The notes beneath the pieces are model-generated. The model ran no database searches and was not told where the DNA came from. It saw only the letters and a program-made list of their open reading frames with translations. The translations under genes and the position numbers were made by a program. Positions 7,240 to 14,767 of a stretch of 25,446 nucleotides of DNA are shown here, piece after piece. The stretch covers positions 1 through 25,446 of the forward strand of contig CAYRVF010000081.1 in NCBI GenBank assembly GCA_964427535.1. The letters are read 5' to 3'. How positions within the stretch are numbered: position 1 is the stretch's first letter; each line of letters opens with the position of its first letter. This DNA is from CAYRVF01 sp964427535. GTDB lineage: Bacteria; Chloroflexota; Ktedonobacteria; Ktedonobacterales; JADMIN01.

Positions 7240-8106
7240 TCACGCTTCAGGCATCGCCCGCCAGAGGGCAAGGCCGACCGGCACCATCTCGGGGATGAGC
7301 CGGTACACAAACGTCTCCAGCACCGATCGCAGGGCGGGCAGAGACGCCACCGGCACGTGTACATCCGTCGCCAGCAGCGGCAGCAACCCGCGCGCCTCGC
7401 CGTCCACCAGCCGACAGAGCTCGTCTCGTGATTGTAGCACGGCCCCATCGCGCAACAGCGGCTCCACGCGGTCGCAGACTCGTGCGAGCATGCCCGGCCA
7501 GTTCGCCAGATGCAGGTAGAGGCTCGGAATCACGCCGTCGCCGCCATGCAGCCGCGCGATCTCAGACAGTCGTGCGGCCGTCTCGCTGTCGAGATCGTCC
7601 AGCCGCCGGATGTCTGGAATCGCGGCGACGTCCGCATCCGCTGAATGGTCCGCACGTGCATAGACAACGCCCAGTGATTCGCGCGGAATGGTGGGCAGGT
7701 CCAGCGCCAGAAGCAGGGTGGTCAGGTTCACGACATTCAGGCTGTTGCCGCGGTTGTAGGCCGCGAGCACCCGCAACATCGTCGTCCGCTCGTCATCTGT
7801 CACCCCCGCCGCGCGCAGCTCCCGCTCGCCGAACGGCGTCACCTGTGGCACCTCCAGCGCGGCCACTGCCCGGTTGGCGGCAGCCTCACTCGCACCCGAG
7901 AGCGTCAGCGGCCGGAGCAGGCTCCACGCCCACGGGAGCACGCCAGGGAGCGTCGCCATGTGACGGTAGATCAGGTTGACGAGCGGCACCTGGGTAACGC
8001 GCCGGATGTCGTCATAGAGCGCGGCAACATCCGGCGGTGCGTCGCGTTCCGGAATCTGTGGCGGCGTGTGAATGCGTCCGTCGTCTCCTGCGCGTCGCTC
8101 GTGCAT
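7240..8106 (-). CDS. DehI-like protein (2-haloacid dehalogenase DehI fold)
   Basis: A 288-residue, probably all-helical protein. Two internal repeats are visible: LIYRHMATLPGVLPWAWSLL (about residues 47-66) and SLYLHLANWPGMLARVCDRV in the second half. This duplicated layout and the motif style match the 'halocarboxylic acid dehydrogenase DehI' family, whose founder hydrolyses D- and L-2-haloacids. I cannot confidently place the catalytic Asp, and many family members have no tested dehalogenase activity. The ATG at 8106 is the start best placed between the preceding gene and the conserved region; upstream codons overlap a hairpin. The gene lies between the HMG-CoA-lyase-like gene and the CHR transporter pair. 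A role in 2-substituted carboxylate metabolism would fit but is inferred. Confidence 0.65.
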   Translation of the reverse strand: MHERRAGDDGRIHTPPQIPERDAPPDVAALYDDIRRVTQVPLVNLIYRHMATLPGVLPWAWSLLRPLTLSGASEAAANRAVAALEVPQVTPFGERELRAAGVTDDERTTMLRVLAAYNRGNSLNVVNLTTLLLALDLPTIPRESLGVVYARADHSADADVAAIPDIRRLDDLDSETAARLSEIARLHGGDGVIPSLYLHLANWPGMLARVCDRVEPLLRDGAVLQSRDELCRLVDGEARGLLPLLATDVHVPVASLPALRSVLETFVYRLIPEMVPVGLALWRAMPEA

Positions 8107-8116
8107 GGGAGATGCG

Positions 8117-8145
8117 ACCCTTCCCCCGTGAAAAAGGGGAAGGGT
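8117..8145. repeat. Perfect 10-bp inverted repeat (hairpin) between lyase and DehI-like genes
   Basis: ACCCTTCCCC (8117-8126) and GGGGAAGGGT (8136-8145) are perfect inverted copies around a 9-nt loop. It fills most of the 65-bp gap. On the minus strand, the coding direction, no T-run follows. It therefore looks more like a dispersed palindromic repeat, or an attenuating or RNA-processing hairpin, than a classical terminator. Confidence 0.6.
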
Positions 8146-8171
8146 TGCTGCTTCATCTGTCCCCGCGCCGG

Positions 8172-9197
8172 TTATGAGTGCGACGCCTGCGCGCTCACCG
8201 CACGGGAGCTTCCAGGAGGCGCAGTCCGCAGGCGGGCAAGCTCGCGGTTGCTCGTCTCCAGAAAGCTCTCCACGGTGCCAAAGGACGTAGTGAAACCGTT
8301 GCCGGTGCCGATCAACGCCTGCGCCTCGCGACCGATGCGGGCGATCTCGTCGCGCTGGATGCCGGTCGGGACGCCACACGACTCGAAGAGGTAGACCAGG
8401 TCCTCGGTCGCGACGTTGCCCATGTTGGTCGTATGCACCGGCATCGCGATACCGCCACCGATGCCGCCGACCGCGCCCTCGAAGTGCGTGATGCCCGCCT
8501 CGTAGGCCGCGAAGACGTTGGCAATCGCGGTTCCGGCGAGCGTATGCAGGTGCAGGCCGATGGTCAGCTCTGGCCAGCGCTGCATGATGGCGCGCACGCG
8601 GTCGCGCACGAGCGTCGGCCACGCCAGGCCCACGCTGTCGGCGAGCGAGACCTCGGTGATGCCAGCGGCGACGAAGCGCTCGATGAGGCCGAGGATGTAG
8701 TCTTCGCCGAGCATGCCAACGTAGGGGCAGAGGAACGACGTGCCCATGCCGACGGTCACGGTGAATCCAGCCGCGCGCCCGACTTCGGCGATGCGCTCGA
8801 TCTCCTGCACGTTGCGCTCGACCGTCATGTTCGAGTTGAGGCGGTTATACGTCTCGCTCGCCACAATCAGACACGAGAGCTTCGGCACGCCAACCGCCAT
8901 CGCGCGCTCGGCGCCGCGCATGTTCGGCACGAGCGCGCGATACACGGCGTTGTGCGGACGCGCAAGCACCTCACGCGCAACGTCTTCGGCGTCGGCAAGG
9001 CTGGGAATCACGCGCGGATGCACGAAGCCGGTGATCTCGATCTCGGGCATACCCGCCGCGTCGAGCTGCTCGATGACGGCGACCTTCTCCTCGGTCGTCG
9101 GCACCCGCAGACCCGGCTCGTGCAGAACCGTCTGCAGACCGTCGCGCGCGAAAACGTCGATGATCGTTACGCCGCGCTCAGTTGCGTTCGCTGCCAT
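8172..9197 (-). CDS. HMG-CoA lyase-like acyl-CoA lyase (HMGL family); signature Cys absent
   Basis: A 341-residue TIM-barrel lyase. It keeps the DRE-TIM-type motif FARDGLQ (catalytic Arg18 and metal Asp19), the metal ligands in GLHLHT (His216, His218) and NVATEDLVYLF (261-271, metal Asn). The loop that in HMG-CoA lyase reads GGCPYA with an essential Cys is GGIGGGIAMP here: Gly249 replaces Cys, and the loop to the Asn is three residues longer. HMG-CoA is therefore not a safe substrate assignment. Chloroflexus (R)-citramalyl-CoA lyase belongs to this family and is an attractive alternative given the CoA-transferase and CitE-like genes nearby. The start at 9197 has GGAGGA six bases upstream; the longer frame to 9326 would run into the preceding gene. 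Confidence 0.8.
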   Translation of the reverse strand: MAANATERGVTIIDVFARDGLQTVLHEPGLRVPTTEEKVAVIEQLDAAGMPEIEITGFVHPRVIPSLADAEDVAREVLARPHNAVYRALVPNMRGAERAMAVGVPKLSCLIVASETYNRLNSNMTVERNVQEIERIAEVGRAAGFTVTVGMGTSFLCPYVGMLGEDYILGLIERFVAAGITEVSLADSVGLAWPTLVRDRVRAIMQRWPELTIGLHLHTLAGTAIANVFAAYEAGITHFEGAVGGIGGGIAMPVHTTNMGNVATEDLVYLFESCGVPTGIQRDEIARIGREAQALIGTGNGFTTSFGTVESFLETSNRELARLRTAPPGSSRAVSAQASHS

Positions 9198-9237
9198 GTC
9201 GCTCCTCCGTTCAGAAAGTGACGTCGCACGATGCACC

Positions 9238-10485
9238 TCATCGTGCGACTGCCGCAGGCTCCGTCTGTGGGGCGCCCGCGCGCCCCGCTTCCCATCGCGC
9301 GTGTACCCATAGGATTCCGGCGGCAACGGCGAGGATGCCGCCCAGCATCAGCCAGGCTGCGCTGAAGCTGCCGCTGACCTGCACCACGAACCCGAAGACG
9401 GGCGGGCAGATCGTCGCGCCGAGCAGAATCGCGCTCGTCGCCAGGCCCATCGCCGCGCCCGCATTGCCGACGGAGACACGCTCCCCCGCCCATGTGAGCA
9501 TCAGCGCGTTCCAACCGACCAGCAGCGCACCCAGCACGAACCATAACGGCACCAGCGCGATCAGCGCCACGGAGCGCGGCAACATCGCGAGCCCAACCGC
9601 CAGCAGCCCGCCGCACGCCGACGTCGCCATCAGCACCAGATCGCGCCGCGCGCCGAGGCGGTCCGAGAGATGGCCCAGAAGGATGCGCGCTCCAGCGCCG
9701 CCCGCCTGGGCGACAGCCAGCAACACACCGGCCACGCCGATCGCGATGCCGTTGTGGGTGGAAAGAAAGGGAATCGTGTAGGTTGAGACAGCATACTGGC
9801 CCCAGCCGAGCAGAAATCCGCTGGCGCATGGCACGAGCAGACGATGCGCCTCGTATCGCAGCCGCACATGCCCGTCCAGGGAGACCGTTGTGTCACCCTT
9901 ATTGCCTGAGGGCAGCACGGCACAGAAGGCGAACCCACCCAAAGCCAGCAGCACGGCGAAGCCAAAGTAGATGGCGTGCAGGCCGAAGCGCGTGGCCAGC
10001 GCCGGGAGGGCCAGCGCCGCCGCCATCGCGCCCGCGGGCACCCCCATCTGGCGAATACCCATCGGCAGCCCGCGCCGCTCGCGCGGCCATGTCGTCAGGA
10101 CAGATTTGACTCCGGCGAGCGAGACCGTGCTCAGCGCCAGCCCGAGCAGAAAGAGCAGCGCCACCGAGAGGCCAAGGTTCTGAAAAATCCCCAGCGCCGT
10201 CGAGGCGGCGACAAGTATCAGCGTTCCACAGAAGAGCACGCGGCGCGACCCGTAGCGGTCGACGAGCGCCCCCACGATCAAAGCAGAAACGACGAGGCCG
10301 AGCACCAGCGAGGAGACGACACCGCCCATCTGCGCGAGCGTGAGGCCGTACGCTGAGGCGAAGAAGACTCCTAGCACGACCGTCCCCTGCTGCGCCACCG
10401 AGCCGCTGAACTGTGAGAGCGTGGCCGCCGCGAGCAGCACACCGCGCCGGACGTCGTCGCCGTTCTCCCTGGGGTGCCGCTGCAC
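9238..10485 (-). CDS. MFS transporter, 12-helix, probable organic-anion permease
   Basis: A 415-residue protein with about twelve hydrophobic segments. The canonical MFS motif A occurs in both halves: GALVDRYGSRR after helix 2 and GHLSDRLGARR after helix 8. MGIRQMGVPAGA in helix 5 resembles carboxylate and anion MFS carriers. The start is a GTG (10485) preceded by GAAGGGAG at a suitable distance; no in-frame ATG is nearby. It lies between the isocitrate-lyase-family gene and the HMGL-like gene on the same strand, with short gaps. Its likely job is uptake of the organic acid that these lyases cleave; the substrate is inferred from context only. Confidence 0.85.
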   Translation of the reverse strand: MQRHPRENGDDVRRGVLLAAATLSQFSGSVAQQGTVVLGVFFASAYGLTLAQMGGVVSSLVLGLVVSALIVGALVDRYGSRRVLFCGTLILVAASTALGIFQNLGLSVALLFLLGLALSTVSLAGVKSVLTTWPRERRGLPMGIRQMGVPAGAMAAALALPALATRFGLHAIYFGFAVLLALGGFAFCAVLPSGNKGDTTVSLDGHVRLRYEAHRLLVPCASGFLLGWGQYAVSTYTIPFLSTHNGIAIGVAGVLLAVAQAGGAGARILLGHLSDRLGARRDLVLMATSACGGLLAVGLAMLPRSVALIALVPLWFVLGALLVGWNALMLTWAGERVSVGNAGAAMGLATSAILLGATICPPVFGFVVQVSGSFSAAWLMLGGILAVAAGILWVHARWEAGRAGAPQTEPAAVAR

Positions 10486-10522
10486 TGCTCACTCCCTTCG
10501 CACGTTCACACTCGATCGGGCG

Positions 10523-11437
10523 CTACTCGTCCGCCTCACCCGCTCCCTCAGACGCGAAGCGCCGCTCTAGCTCGCGCACCTCATCCAGCCCGATGAACGA
10601 GGTGAACTCGTGAAACGTGGGCAGGGAGGGCAGCAGCGGCATGGGCGTGCCTGTGGCGCGAATGGTAGCCGCCGCCTCGCGCATCGCCCGTGTCGCCGAG
10701 AGCAGCAGGCTAGAGGGGAAGATCACCAGCCGGAAACCGAGCGCAGCCAGCCGCTCCAGCGGAACCGGTGGCGTCTTGCCGCCTTCAGCCCAATTGAAGA
10801 GCAGCGGCGTGCCCTCCAGCCGCCGGGCGATGATGGCGACCTCCTCCTCGCTCTCAGGCGCCTCGACGAAGAGCACGTCGGCTCCGGCGTCGCGATAACG
10901 CTCGGCGCGATCGAGCGCGGAGGGCAGCCCCTCGACGGCGCGGGCATCCGTCCGCGCGATCAGCACGAAGTCTGGCGATTGGCGGGCGGCGACGGCGGCG
11001 CGCAACTTGGCGACCATGTCCTCGACTGGAATCACCTGCTTCTGATCCATGTGGCCGCACTTCTTCGGCGTGATCTGGTCCTCCAGGTGGATCGCCGCGA
11101 CGCCCACGCTCTCGTACTCGCGCACTGTGCGGATCACGTTGAGCGGATTGCCGTAGCCCGTGTCGGCATCGGCGATGACGGGCATCGCGACGGCCTGGAC
11201 GATGCGGCGCGCGTTCTCGACCATCTCCGTCTGCGTCAGCAGGCCCACATCCGGCCGCCCCAGCAGCGCCGCCGACGTGCCGAACCCGGTCATATACACC
11301 GCCGCGAATCCGGCCTCCTCGGCGACGCGAGCGCTCAGCGCATCGAACGCGCCGGGAGCCAGCAGCGGCTCCGGCGCGGCAAGCAGCTCGCGCAAGCGAT
11401 GTGGACTATCGGTAGAGTGTTCCAGCAGGCGTGCCAT
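10523..11437 (-). CDS. Isocitrate lyase/PEP mutase family carbon-carbon lyase
   Basis: A 304-residue protein. It carries YMTGFGTSA (substrate loop), DADTGYG (90-96, Mg-binding) and EDQITPKKCGH (119-129), in which the Cys is the catalytic residue of the lyase branch. ARTDA follows. The KKCGH form points to a lyase (2-methylisocitrate, 2,3-dimethylmalate or oxaloacetate-type) rather than a phosphonomutase. It is clearly different from the PrpB at the window's right end, which has KRCGHRPNK. The start at 11437 (ATG, with GAGG upstream) lies two bases after the stop of the GntR gene, so the two are translationally coupled. Products would be pyruvate or glyoxylate plus a carboxylate; the exact substrate is unknown. 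Confidence 0.85.
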   Translation of the reverse strand: MARLLEHSTDSPHRLRELLAAPEPLLAPGAFDALSARVAEEAGFAAVYMTGFGTSAALLGRPDVGLLTQTEMVENARRIVQAVAMPVIADADTGYGNPLNVIRTVREYESVGVAAIHLEDQITPKKCGHMDQKQVIPVEDMVAKLRAAVAARQSPDFVLIARTDARAVEGLPSALDRAERYRDAGADVLFVEAPESEEEVAIIARRLEGTPLLFNWAEGGKTPPVPLERLAALGFRLVIFPSSLLLSATRAMREAAATIRATGTPMPLLPSLPTFHEFTSFIGLDEVRELERRFASEGAGEADE

Positions 11438-11439
11438 GA

Positions 11440-12120
11440 TCACCTCTTCTCTCGCCCGCGCGACTCCAGATACGCGATGGACGCGTCTTCGCCGCTCTGG
11501 ATATGCTGGCGCACCAGGCGGTCGGTCAGCTCGGCGTCGCGGGCGTGGATCGCCGCCAGCATCCCGTCATGCTCGGCGAGTGACCGCGCGGAATGTTCCG
11601 GCGTGATCCAGTTGCCTTCCCACATGAACTGCCGCCACAGATGCTGCACGACATCGAGCAGCACACGGTTGTCGGCCACGCTGTAGATCAACAGATGCCA
11701 CTCGCGGTTGAGGCGGTTCAGCTCATCGATGTCTGTTCGCGCAGCCGCCTCGCGCATCGCGCGCTGCATCGCGTCGAGCCGCGCGATGTCCTGCTCCGAC
11801 AGACGCGGCACCGCTAGCCGCGCCGCCTGCGACTCCAGCTCCGCACGCAAGCGGAAGATATCGTGAATGTCTTTGCTGGAATAGTGGTTGACCGAGACCG
11901 AGTGGTGCGGCTCATGGCGTAGCAGCCCCTCCGCCTGAAGCGTGCGAATCGCCTCGCGCACCGGCGTCTGGCTCATGCCGAGCTGCGCCGCGAGACGCCC
12001 CACTGTCAGGGGTTCTTCCTGGGCGATTTCGCCGCGCAGAATCGCGCTCCGCAGCGCCTCCACCGCCAGGGCGGTCTTCGTCATATGTCCATTTGGCAGT
12101 CGCAAGTGTCCCTGTTCCAT
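11440..12120 (-). CDS. GntR-family transcriptional regulator, FadR subfamily (FCD domain)
   Basis: A 226-residue regulator. An N-terminal winged helix-turn-helix (about residues 15-78) contains LAAQLGMSQTPVREAIRTLQ and EGLL. An all-helical FCD domain (about 85-215) follows, with the expected metal-binding His residues: His142 in REWHLLIYS, His184 in AEHDGML and His206 in VRQHI. FCD regulators commonly bind small carboxylates through this metal, which suits the surrounding lyase genes. It heads the minus-strand run and is coupled to the lyase gene. A perfect palindrome in the divergent region (12427-12440) is its most likely operator. GGAAAC lies upstream of the chosen ATG; an ATG at 12084 is possible but has no ribosome-binding site. 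Confidence 0.9.
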   Translation of the reverse strand: MEQGHLRLPNGHMTKTALAVEALRSAILRGEIAQEEPLTVGRLAAQLGMSQTPVREAIRTLQAEGLLRHEPHHSVSVNHYSSKDIHDIFRLRAELESQAARLAVPRLSEQDIARLDAMQRAMREAAARTDIDELNRLNREWHLLIYSVADNRVLLDVVQHLWRQFMWEGNWITPEHSARSLAEHDGMLAAIHARDAELTDRLVRQHIQSGEDASIAYLESRGREKR

Positions 12121-12270
12121 TCCAGTTTCCGCTCTTCCCAGTCGTTCGCGTTGCCGTCGATCACGTGTAGCCTTTGCCTACTCGCATCTACGAGTGTAGC
12201 GCACACTGGCGGTAAAGGGGGGCGACGTAGGCAGGCTCGTTACGAAGTGCTCAGGCGCGGGGCAAAGGGC

Positions 12271-12319
12271 CTCACCCCGGCCCCCCTCCCCGCAGGGAGA
12301 GTGGAGAGCGCTCGGTGAG
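12271..12319. repeat. GC-rich imperfect palindromic intergenic element
   Basis: Outer arms CTCACC (12271-12276) and GGTGAG (12314-12319) flank an inner CTCCC-CGCA-GGGAG hairpin (12286-12299). The composition and layout resemble the small palindromic intergenic repeats found many times in GC-rich bacterial genomes. Copy number cannot be judged from one window. Confidence 0.4.
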
Positions 12320-12426
12320 ACGGTTGCCCGAAGGCCACGAGCCCAACACCCCCATTGAATTAGGTGACGAAACCCGGCGAACGCCACGCTGCTTGACAGG
12401 GTTCCAGCGGTGTGTTAGAGATTCTA

Positions 12427-12440
12427 TACAATATATTGTA
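12427..12440. promoter_or_regulatory. Perfect 14-bp palindrome, probable FadR-type GntR operator
   Basis: TACAATATATTGTA is its own reverse complement and is conspicuously AT-rich in a GC-rich setting. It lies 41 bp before the CoA-transferase ATG and just downstream of TTGACA (12393-12398) and a weak -10 (TAGAGA, 12416-12421). That position is ideal for repression. FCD-type GntR proteins bind short palindromes of this size. The adjacent divergent regulator is the obvious candidate binder. Confidence 0.6.
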
Positions 12441-12481
12441 CACGCTGTCCAGCGCGGGCCGCTCCAGTAAGGACCACCGGC

Positions 12482-13732
12482 ATGACAGACACGCCTTCCT
12501 CTTCCCAACCATTCGCGTCCCCCGACTCATCCTCTCCTGAGCGTCCGCGCGCGCTTGACGGCGTGCGTGTGCTCGACATCGCCACGATGGCTGCCGCGCC
12601 GTGGGCGGCGGCGTATCTGGCCGAGCTTGGCGCCGACGTCATCAAAGTCGAGATGCCAGGCGTGGGCGACCACCAGCGCCGCTGGGGCACACCCAAGAAC
12701 GGCTCCGGCCTCTTCTGGAAGTCGATGGCGCGCAACAAGCGGTCGATCACGCTCAACCTCTCGAAGCCGCGCGGCGCCGAAGTCTTCAAGCGCCTGGTCG
12801 CCGATGTCGACGTGGTCATCGAGAACTTTCGCCCCGGCACGCTGGAGCGCTGGGGCATCGGCTACGAGACGCTGCGCGAGATCAATCCCCGCCTCGTGCT
12901 GCTGCGCGTGACCGGCTTCGGCCAGTGCGGCCCCTACGCCCCTCGCCCCGGCTTCGGCACGCTCGCGGAATCGCTCTCGGGCTTCGCGCATCTGACGGGA
13001 CAGTCGGATGGTCCGCCGACCCTGCCGAACGGGCCATTGGCCGATGGTGTGGCGGGCATCACCGGCGCATATGCCGTCATGGTCGCGCTCTACTGGCGCG
13101 ACGCGCGTGGTGGCACCGGGCAGGTCATCGACCTCTCGCTCTGCGAGCCGCTGCTGCGCCTGCTCGAACCCGCGCTGATGGACTACGACCAGTTCGGCAT
13201 CGCGCGTGGACGCATCGGCAACCGCAGCGACCACGTCGCGCCGCGCAACTCCTATATGTGTGGCGACGGACGCTGGCTCTCGATCTCGGCCAGCGCGCAG
13301 TCGATCTTCGAGCGTCTAATGGATGCGATTGGCCGCCCCGAGCTGCGCACCGACCCGCGCTTCGCCGTCAACAGCGCCCGCGTCGCCAACGTGGAGGAGT
13401 TGGACGGCATCATCGGCGAGTGGATGCTGCGGCACGACCGCGACGAGGTGCTGCGGCTGCTGGAGCAGGCCGAGGTGGCAGCCGCGCCGATCTACGACAT
13501 CCCCGACATCTTCGCCGACCCACACTTCGCCGCGCGGGAGAGCTTTACGACGGTGGAGGACCCCGAGCTCGGCGCGATGCGGCTGGTCAACGTCGTGCCG
13601 CGCTTCAGCGCGACGCCCGGCAGTGTCCGCACGACGGGACCGAAGCTCGGCCAGCACAACGACGAGGTCTACGACCAGCTCGGCATCTCGGCAAACGAGC
13701 GCGAAGTGCTTCGTCAAGAGGGCATCATCTAA
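12482..13732 (+). CDS. CaiB/BaiF family (class III) CoA-transferase
   Basis: A 416-residue enzyme of the usual length. Family blocks are VLDIATMAAAPWAAAYLAELGADVIKVE near residues 30-57, NKRSITLNL, VVIENFRPGTLERWG, and GFGQCGPY. The catalytic Asp is Asp188 in GPLADGVAGI. These enzymes move CoA, usually from succinyl-CoA or acetyl-CoA, to another carboxylate through an Asp-linked thioester. AAGGA lies eight bases before the ATG. The next gene encodes a CitE-type acyl-CoA lyase 51 bp downstream. A pair that activates and then cleaves a hydroxyacid such as citramalate or malate is a natural reading; the specific acid is inferred. Confidence 0.9.
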   Translation: MTDTPSSSQPFASPDSSSPERPRALDGVRVLDIATMAAAPWAAAYLAELGADVIKVEMPGVGDHQRRWGTPKNGSGLFWKSMARNKRSITLNLSKPRGAEVFKRLVADVDVVIENFRPGTLERWGIGYETLREINPRLVLLRVTGFGQCGPYAPRPGFGTLAESLSGFAHLTGQSDGPPTLPNGPLADGVAGITGAYAVMVALYWRDARGGTGQVIDLSLCEPLLRLLEPALMDYDQFGIARGRIGNRSDHVAPRNSYMCGDGRWLSISASAQSIFERLMDAIGRPELRTDPRFAVNSARVANVEELDGIIGEWMLRHDRDEVLRLLEQAEVAAAPIYDIPDIFADPHFAARESFTTVEDPELGAMRLVNVVPRFSATPGSVRTTGPKLGQHNDEVYDQLGISANEREVLRQEGII

Positions 13733-13783
13733 GCACACTGTATCCAGCGGTCAACAGGCCAGACGCTAGCAAGGGGGAGATTC

Positions 13784-14707
13784 GTGACAATCCTGCGCAC
13801 ACTGCTCTTCGCACCCGCCACCTCTACCCGTCATGTCGAGAAGGCGTTCTCGGGAGCGACCGGCACTGATGGTGTCATTCTGGACCTCGAAGACGCCATT
13901 GCCATCACCGAGAAGCCCGGAGCCCGTCACGTCGCCCGGCGCACGCTCGACGCGCGGGCCGAGGCAGGGCAGCATGCCCCACTCGCCTATGTGCGCGTGA
14001 ACGGCCTGACGACGCCGTTCGCCTACGACGACATCTGCGCGATTGTGGGGCCGGGCCTCGACGGCATCGTGCTGCCGAAGACAGAATCCGCCGCACAGCT
14101 CGCGACCGCCGACTGGCTGTTGCGCCAGCTCGAGCGCGCGCGGGGCCTTCCCGAAGGCGGCATCGACCTGATGCCGATCGTCGAGACAGCGGCGGGCATC
14201 GCGCATCTCGCCGAGATTGCCACCGCGACGCAGCGCGTCCACCGGCTCAATTTCGGCGCGGGCGACTACAGCCTCGATACCGGCATGACGTGGACGGCTG
14301 GGCACGAGGGCATCCTCTGGGCGCGCATTCAGGTGATCAACGCCTCACGCGCTGCCGGGCTGGAGCCGCCCCTCGACACGGTCTACGCTCGACTCGACGA
14401 CATCGAGGGCTTCACCCGCGAGGCAGAACAGGCCAAGCGGCTCGGCTTCCAGGGGAAGGCCTGCATCCATCCCTCACAGGTCGCGGTGGTGAACCCGATA
14501 TTCACTCCCAGTGAAGAAGAGGTCGCGCGGGCGCGGCGCATCGCGGAGGCGTTCGCGGAGGCAGAGGCCGCTGGTGTCGCCTCGTTCCAGGTTGACGGCC
14601 AGTTCGTCGACTATCCCATCGCCTATAAGGCGCAGCGAACGCTGGAGATCGCCACCCAGATAGAGCGTTCCGCCATGGGCGGCGTCGCGCGCGAAGCGGT
14701 GTCCTGA
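13784..14707 (+). CDS. HpcH/HpaI/CitE-family acyl-CoA lyase (citramalyl-/malyl-CoA lyase-like)
   Basis: A 307-residue TIM-barrel protein of the CitE type. Conserved features are LLFAPATSTRHVEKAF at the start, VILDLEDAI near residue 32, YVRVNGL (CoA/substrate Arg), PIVETAAGI (Mg-binding Glu) and FGAGDYSLDTG (Mg-binding Asp). GKACIHPSQV is near the C-terminus. These enzymes cleave 3-hydroxyacyl-CoAs such as (S)-citramalyl-CoA to acetyl-CoA plus pyruvate, or malyl-CoA to acetyl-CoA plus glyoxylate. The start is GTG at 13784 with AAGGGGGAG five bases upstream. Absence of citrate-lyase alpha and gamma genes argues against citrate lyase proper. It probably works on the CoA ester made by the preceding CoA-transferase. 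Confidence 0.88.
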   Translation: MTILRTLLFAPATSTRHVEKAFSGATGTDGVILDLEDAIAITEKPGARHVARRTLDARAEAGQHAPLAYVRVNGLTTPFAYDDICAIVGPGLDGIVLPKTESAAQLATADWLLRQLERARGLPEGGIDLMPIVETAAGIAHLAEIATATQRVHRLNFGAGDYSLDTGMTWTAGHEGILWARIQVINASRAAGLEPPLDTVYARLDDIEGFTREAEQAKRLGFQGKACIHPSQVAVVNPIFTPSEEEVARARRIAEAFAEAEAAGVASFQVDGQFVDYPIAYKAQRTLEIATQIERSAMGGVAREAVS

Positions 14708-14767
14708 ACCGAACCCGCGTCGTGGCGGGCGGCCCGTTGGTGTGGGTCGGGACGGGGAGAGTGCGTG

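Larger units (their letters stand above)
12121..12481. other. Divergent intergenic region between GntR gene and CoA-transferase gene
   Basis: This 361-bp region has no credible gene. It contains a GC-rich imperfect palindrome (12271-12319) and, on the right, a promoter-like region with a perfect TTGACA (12393-12398) and the 14-bp palindrome at 12427-12440. No clear promoter for the minus-strand GntR gene was found; an isolated TACACT -10 at 12198-12193 lacks a -35. Confidence 0.5.

Noticed and set aside
8178..9221. Long plus-strand open frame (347 codons) opposite the HMGL-like gene
   Set aside because: It is a GC-rich shadow frame with Arg/His/Ala-rich low-complexity translation, while the minus strand encodes a clear conserved enzyme with a good ribosome-binding site.
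12601..13869. 422-codon plus-strand frame overlapping the first CoA-transferase
   Set aside because: The translation is Arg/Ala-rich with no family motifs. The overlapping frame from 12482 is an obvious CaiB/BaiF enzyme.
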